From Haliclystus octoradiatus (taxonomy: Eukaryota > Cnidaria > Staurozoa > Stauromedusae > Haliclystidae): DNA of 64,000 nucleotides. The stretch spans positions 14,826,336 to 14,890,335 of the forward strand of contig OU744454.1 of the NCBI GenBank assembly GCA_916610825.1, given 5' to 3'. The translations under genes were made by a program, and so were the position numbers. This document shows, in pieces, positions 61,183 through 64,000 of this stretch. Position 1 is the first letter of the stretch, and each line of letters begins with the position of its first letter. The notes under the pieces are model-generated. The model ran no database searches. It was not told the origin of the DNA and was given only the letters and a program-made list of their open reading frames with translations.

Positions 61183-62084
61183 ATAATTATATATATGTTC
61201 ATCATGCTGACTTACATCCGATTGACATGTATGACTACTTGAATAGAACAATCAACGTATTGATAACAATTTTCATTTTTGTAGTATTTTTTTTTTACTT
61301 TTTAAAAGCTTTTGACTTCGGTAGCCAATTAGGGATTTGGAAGTAGCGACTTGGATAGATAACAAACTGATCAAATCTTAAAAGAGCAACTCATCATATT
61401 GCAAAATATATGTGCAGTGCGAAAAGCCATTCTAAAAGAGTATTAAAAAGAGTGATTGCCAAACCGTAAATAAAATTGCAAATCCTTAGCGGGACTTTAC
61501 ATGACTAATACCTAATTGCACCAGCTACGTCATATTAGGATTTGTTGCGATTCCCTTGGCAGGAACGAAGCATGTGTCAGATCAGCCTTATGACAAATAC
61601 ACATTATTGAATTGAGTAGTTTAAACACCACTGCCAAGTTCAAATTGACTTAATAAGAATACGAATAAGAATAAAAATACGACATAATTACATTGGTTTG
61701 CTGTCATGTATACCTTGGAAGACGCATAAGATACAAAATTTATCTTTCAACTCAAAAGAAAATCCTGAGAATCTCCTGTACAATAGAGTACAAAATATCT
61801 TTAGGTTTTTCCAGACGAAAGTTGATAGTAAATAGAGTTCATATGATGTAATTACAGAAATTCGCCAAAATATTTGAAACAAAACGTTTATTTTATCACA
61901 GCGAATGATTACATGACATGACACTTTGGATAATATATATATTATATTTTATAATTTACATTTCTTTATACGGTCTTTGAAATTTACAATTGTTTAATGT
62001 TCTGATATCGCAATCATTGGTAAAATATTGTCAAATGATATCATATATTTGTACTGAAAAAGCATCACCAAAGAAACTTTAACT

Positions 62085-64000
62085 CTATCTACAAACTCCA
62101 CAAGATTTTTCGCATCGACCCCGGATAATTGCACTTCCTTTACACTCTTCAGGTGTTACCGATCTTGTGCAATGGACACTTTTATCTTTGCAGGCTAGAA
62201 AATTAATCAGAAACATAAAACTAGAACATTCATTGCCTATATATGATTTTTCATAAATCTTTAAAATCAGCACTACAAGCGAAAACAATATCTTTTGAAT
62301 CGATCAAGTGCTTAATTTACATAAATATATTTCACAATGTCCATTCCATGTGTTGAACATCCACTAAAGCAACAAGCAATCATCGTCAAGATTGAATACA
62401 GAATACAGAAAACAATCAGTATATTATGTGGGTTCAAAAACTTAAAACGGACAGCATTTAAAATTAGAATAACTACTTTATATAATAAATCAATTACTAA
62501 CCAACGATAGTTTCAAACATCTCAACGTTCCCTAGAGCTGATACAACTTAACAATTATGTTCCATAAATGTGTGTAAATATTGATCAAGTGGCAAATTAT
62601 TTTCCATCTCATCCGAATTAAACGTATATGCACGAAATTTATTATTACAACATAAAATGCAGCTTCCTTGTCAATAACGAACAACAAAAAAACACTTTAT
62701 ACCATATGCAAATAAAGCAACGATATTACACATACAAGCAGCAGTTGATTAATTAGATTATGAAACGCCACAAATGGGAAATATAAATATATCGTTCAGA
62801 TAAAATATAGTAACTTAATGCTGAGAACACTCTTTGGTACGATAACAGGGTTACAGAGAGCAGCAGCATTTTTAAAATAAAAACAGGGGATGAAGAAGTA
62901 GTTATCACTATACAAAAAAAAATGTTTTAATTATGGTTGAAATTTTTTCTCACCTGGATCGGTACCAAGTCTTCCTATCAAGGAAATAAAAATAATAATG
63001 GAATGATTAAATTGCAATGTAAAACAAGGTAGCAATTAGATTGTAATATAATTATCCAAGTCAAATTATCATGGTTGATTCGGCTTATTAGGACACAGTT
63101 CATTACTGTACATTACATAATATAGTATATAATAGCATTGTGAGTCTCTTTGGTAGATTTGAAGGCCAGTAAAGTCAACAACACGTGCAGTTATCATTGT
63201 AACTTGTTTACAAGTGCTTTCGATCATTTTAAAATATATTTTGAATGTAATTCTATTTATAGCAAACATTTCAACAATAAAGCCAATTAAGGTTTAGAAA
63301 GTAAATATGGCAAATAAACATCTCTCTCGAGGCTTCTACACTTTTGTCATCGCTGGAAACGTCTCTCCACGATTCAAAATGTCAATTTTATACTGTAAAA
63401 CACTATAAAGTATATATCCCAAGCAACAAAAATACCTGTTGCCACAATGTAGAATAGAGTTCACAGATTTGATTTCAAAATGTTATTTCCACTTTAAAAT
63501 TACCATCCTTTAATTGAAATTTCTCGAATAGGGCTATTTTCTCAGTGGCGAAAAACCCTGTATACCATTGACAATTAAATGATAAAATGAGATAATGAAT
63601 GAATTACTTTGAGTTTTAACTGCAAATTAAAAAACGATGTACCCATTTACCTACATGCACATGTAGTCTGGCTGATAACAGACGACAAAGCCAAACCTTC
63701 CTCCAAGGAGCTCAAATTTCCTGTGTATAATATCTGATACTATAGCTGCAATTTAGCATGATACTCAGTTTATAATCACTTACTTCCATAAATTTTTTCA
63801 AGGTTATATCTATCAAGTGCTGGTAGCCTCCATCCCAGTCTGTTCGCCTTTGCAATTGAATAAGGATGCATAATAGATCTTCTGTTTCCCTCATGGGGTA
63901 GTCCAATAGCATGACCAATCTCATGAACAGCAACAAAGAATAGACTTGTCACATTCTTACCAGAAGTACCATCGATCCACGTTTCATCATCATCGAAATG
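62085..64000 (-). CDS. Second matrix metalloproteinase with ShKT domain, 5' part off the window
   Basis: Exons in transcript order: 63784 to beyond 64000, 62954-62974 and 62085-62194. The catalytic exon starts (within the window) at HFDDDETWIDG and carries [11 protein letters not shown], the Met-turn SIMHPYS and LGWRLPALDRYNLEKIYG, ending in phase 1 at a GTAAGT donor. A 21-bp mini-exon gives a short RLGTDP linker in place of the Gly-Thr repeat of its neighbour. The last exon is a six-cysteine ShKT module with the CEKSCGVC ending. Phases agree throughout. Exon order and phases match the plus-strand MMP, so the two are tail-to-tail duplicates. The signal, propeptide and cysteine switch lie past the right edge. 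An N-V-T site follows the DGTSGK loop. Confidence 0.9.

Overview
This is a eukaryotic (animal) genomic window: AT-rich, with intron-split genes, GT..AG splice sites, a tRNA-derived SINE, degenerate LINE reverse-transcriptase pieces and several non-autonomous DNA transposons. I see nothing prokaryotic. The best guess is a cnidarian, probably a medusozoan. Two intronless opsins have cnidopsin-like features, two short matrix metalloproteinases end in a ShKT domain instead of hemopexin, and one small secreted precursor has the acidic-then-basic layout known from Hydra arminins. This placement is inference and I cannot name a species.

Layout. (1) 2339-14327, minus: the N-terminal half of a WDR44 (Rab11-binding WD40) orthologue, 13 visible exons; the WD40 propeller continues past the left edge. 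(2) 14844-23811, minus: a two-exon model for a small basic secreted protein. Its intron is almost entirely a nested transposon: a TTAA-flanked element with ~265-bp inverted ends, into which a ~6-kb TA-flanked element has inserted. (3) 26193-32479, minus: a RAB27 orthologue with two interchangeable in-frame first coding exons, both carrying the P-loop and switch I. (4) 34478-41136, plus: a three-exon charge-separated secreted peptide gene and a decayed tandem copy, followed by duplicated hydrophobic ORFs, a hAT-type MITE with an 8-bp target duplication and a ~153-bp tandem array. (5) 44650-45681 minus and 52563-53579 plus: two intronless opsins, head to head, ~6.9 kb apart. (6) 56361-61182 plus and 62085->64000 minus: two convergent MMP-ShKT genes, the second cut off by the window end.

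The genes do not form an operon. WDR44 (a Rab11 effector) and RAB27 are both in vesicle traffic, but their proximity may be chance. The most interesting items are the duplicated RAB27 first exon, the charge-balanced peptide gene with its degenerating sister, the small basic secreted protein whose intron was inflated by nested transposons, and the MMP-ShKT pair with a hexanucleotide repeat used as a coding linker.

All exon boundaries were set by eye from splice consensus, reading-frame continuity and remembered family sequences; no alignment or expression data were available.
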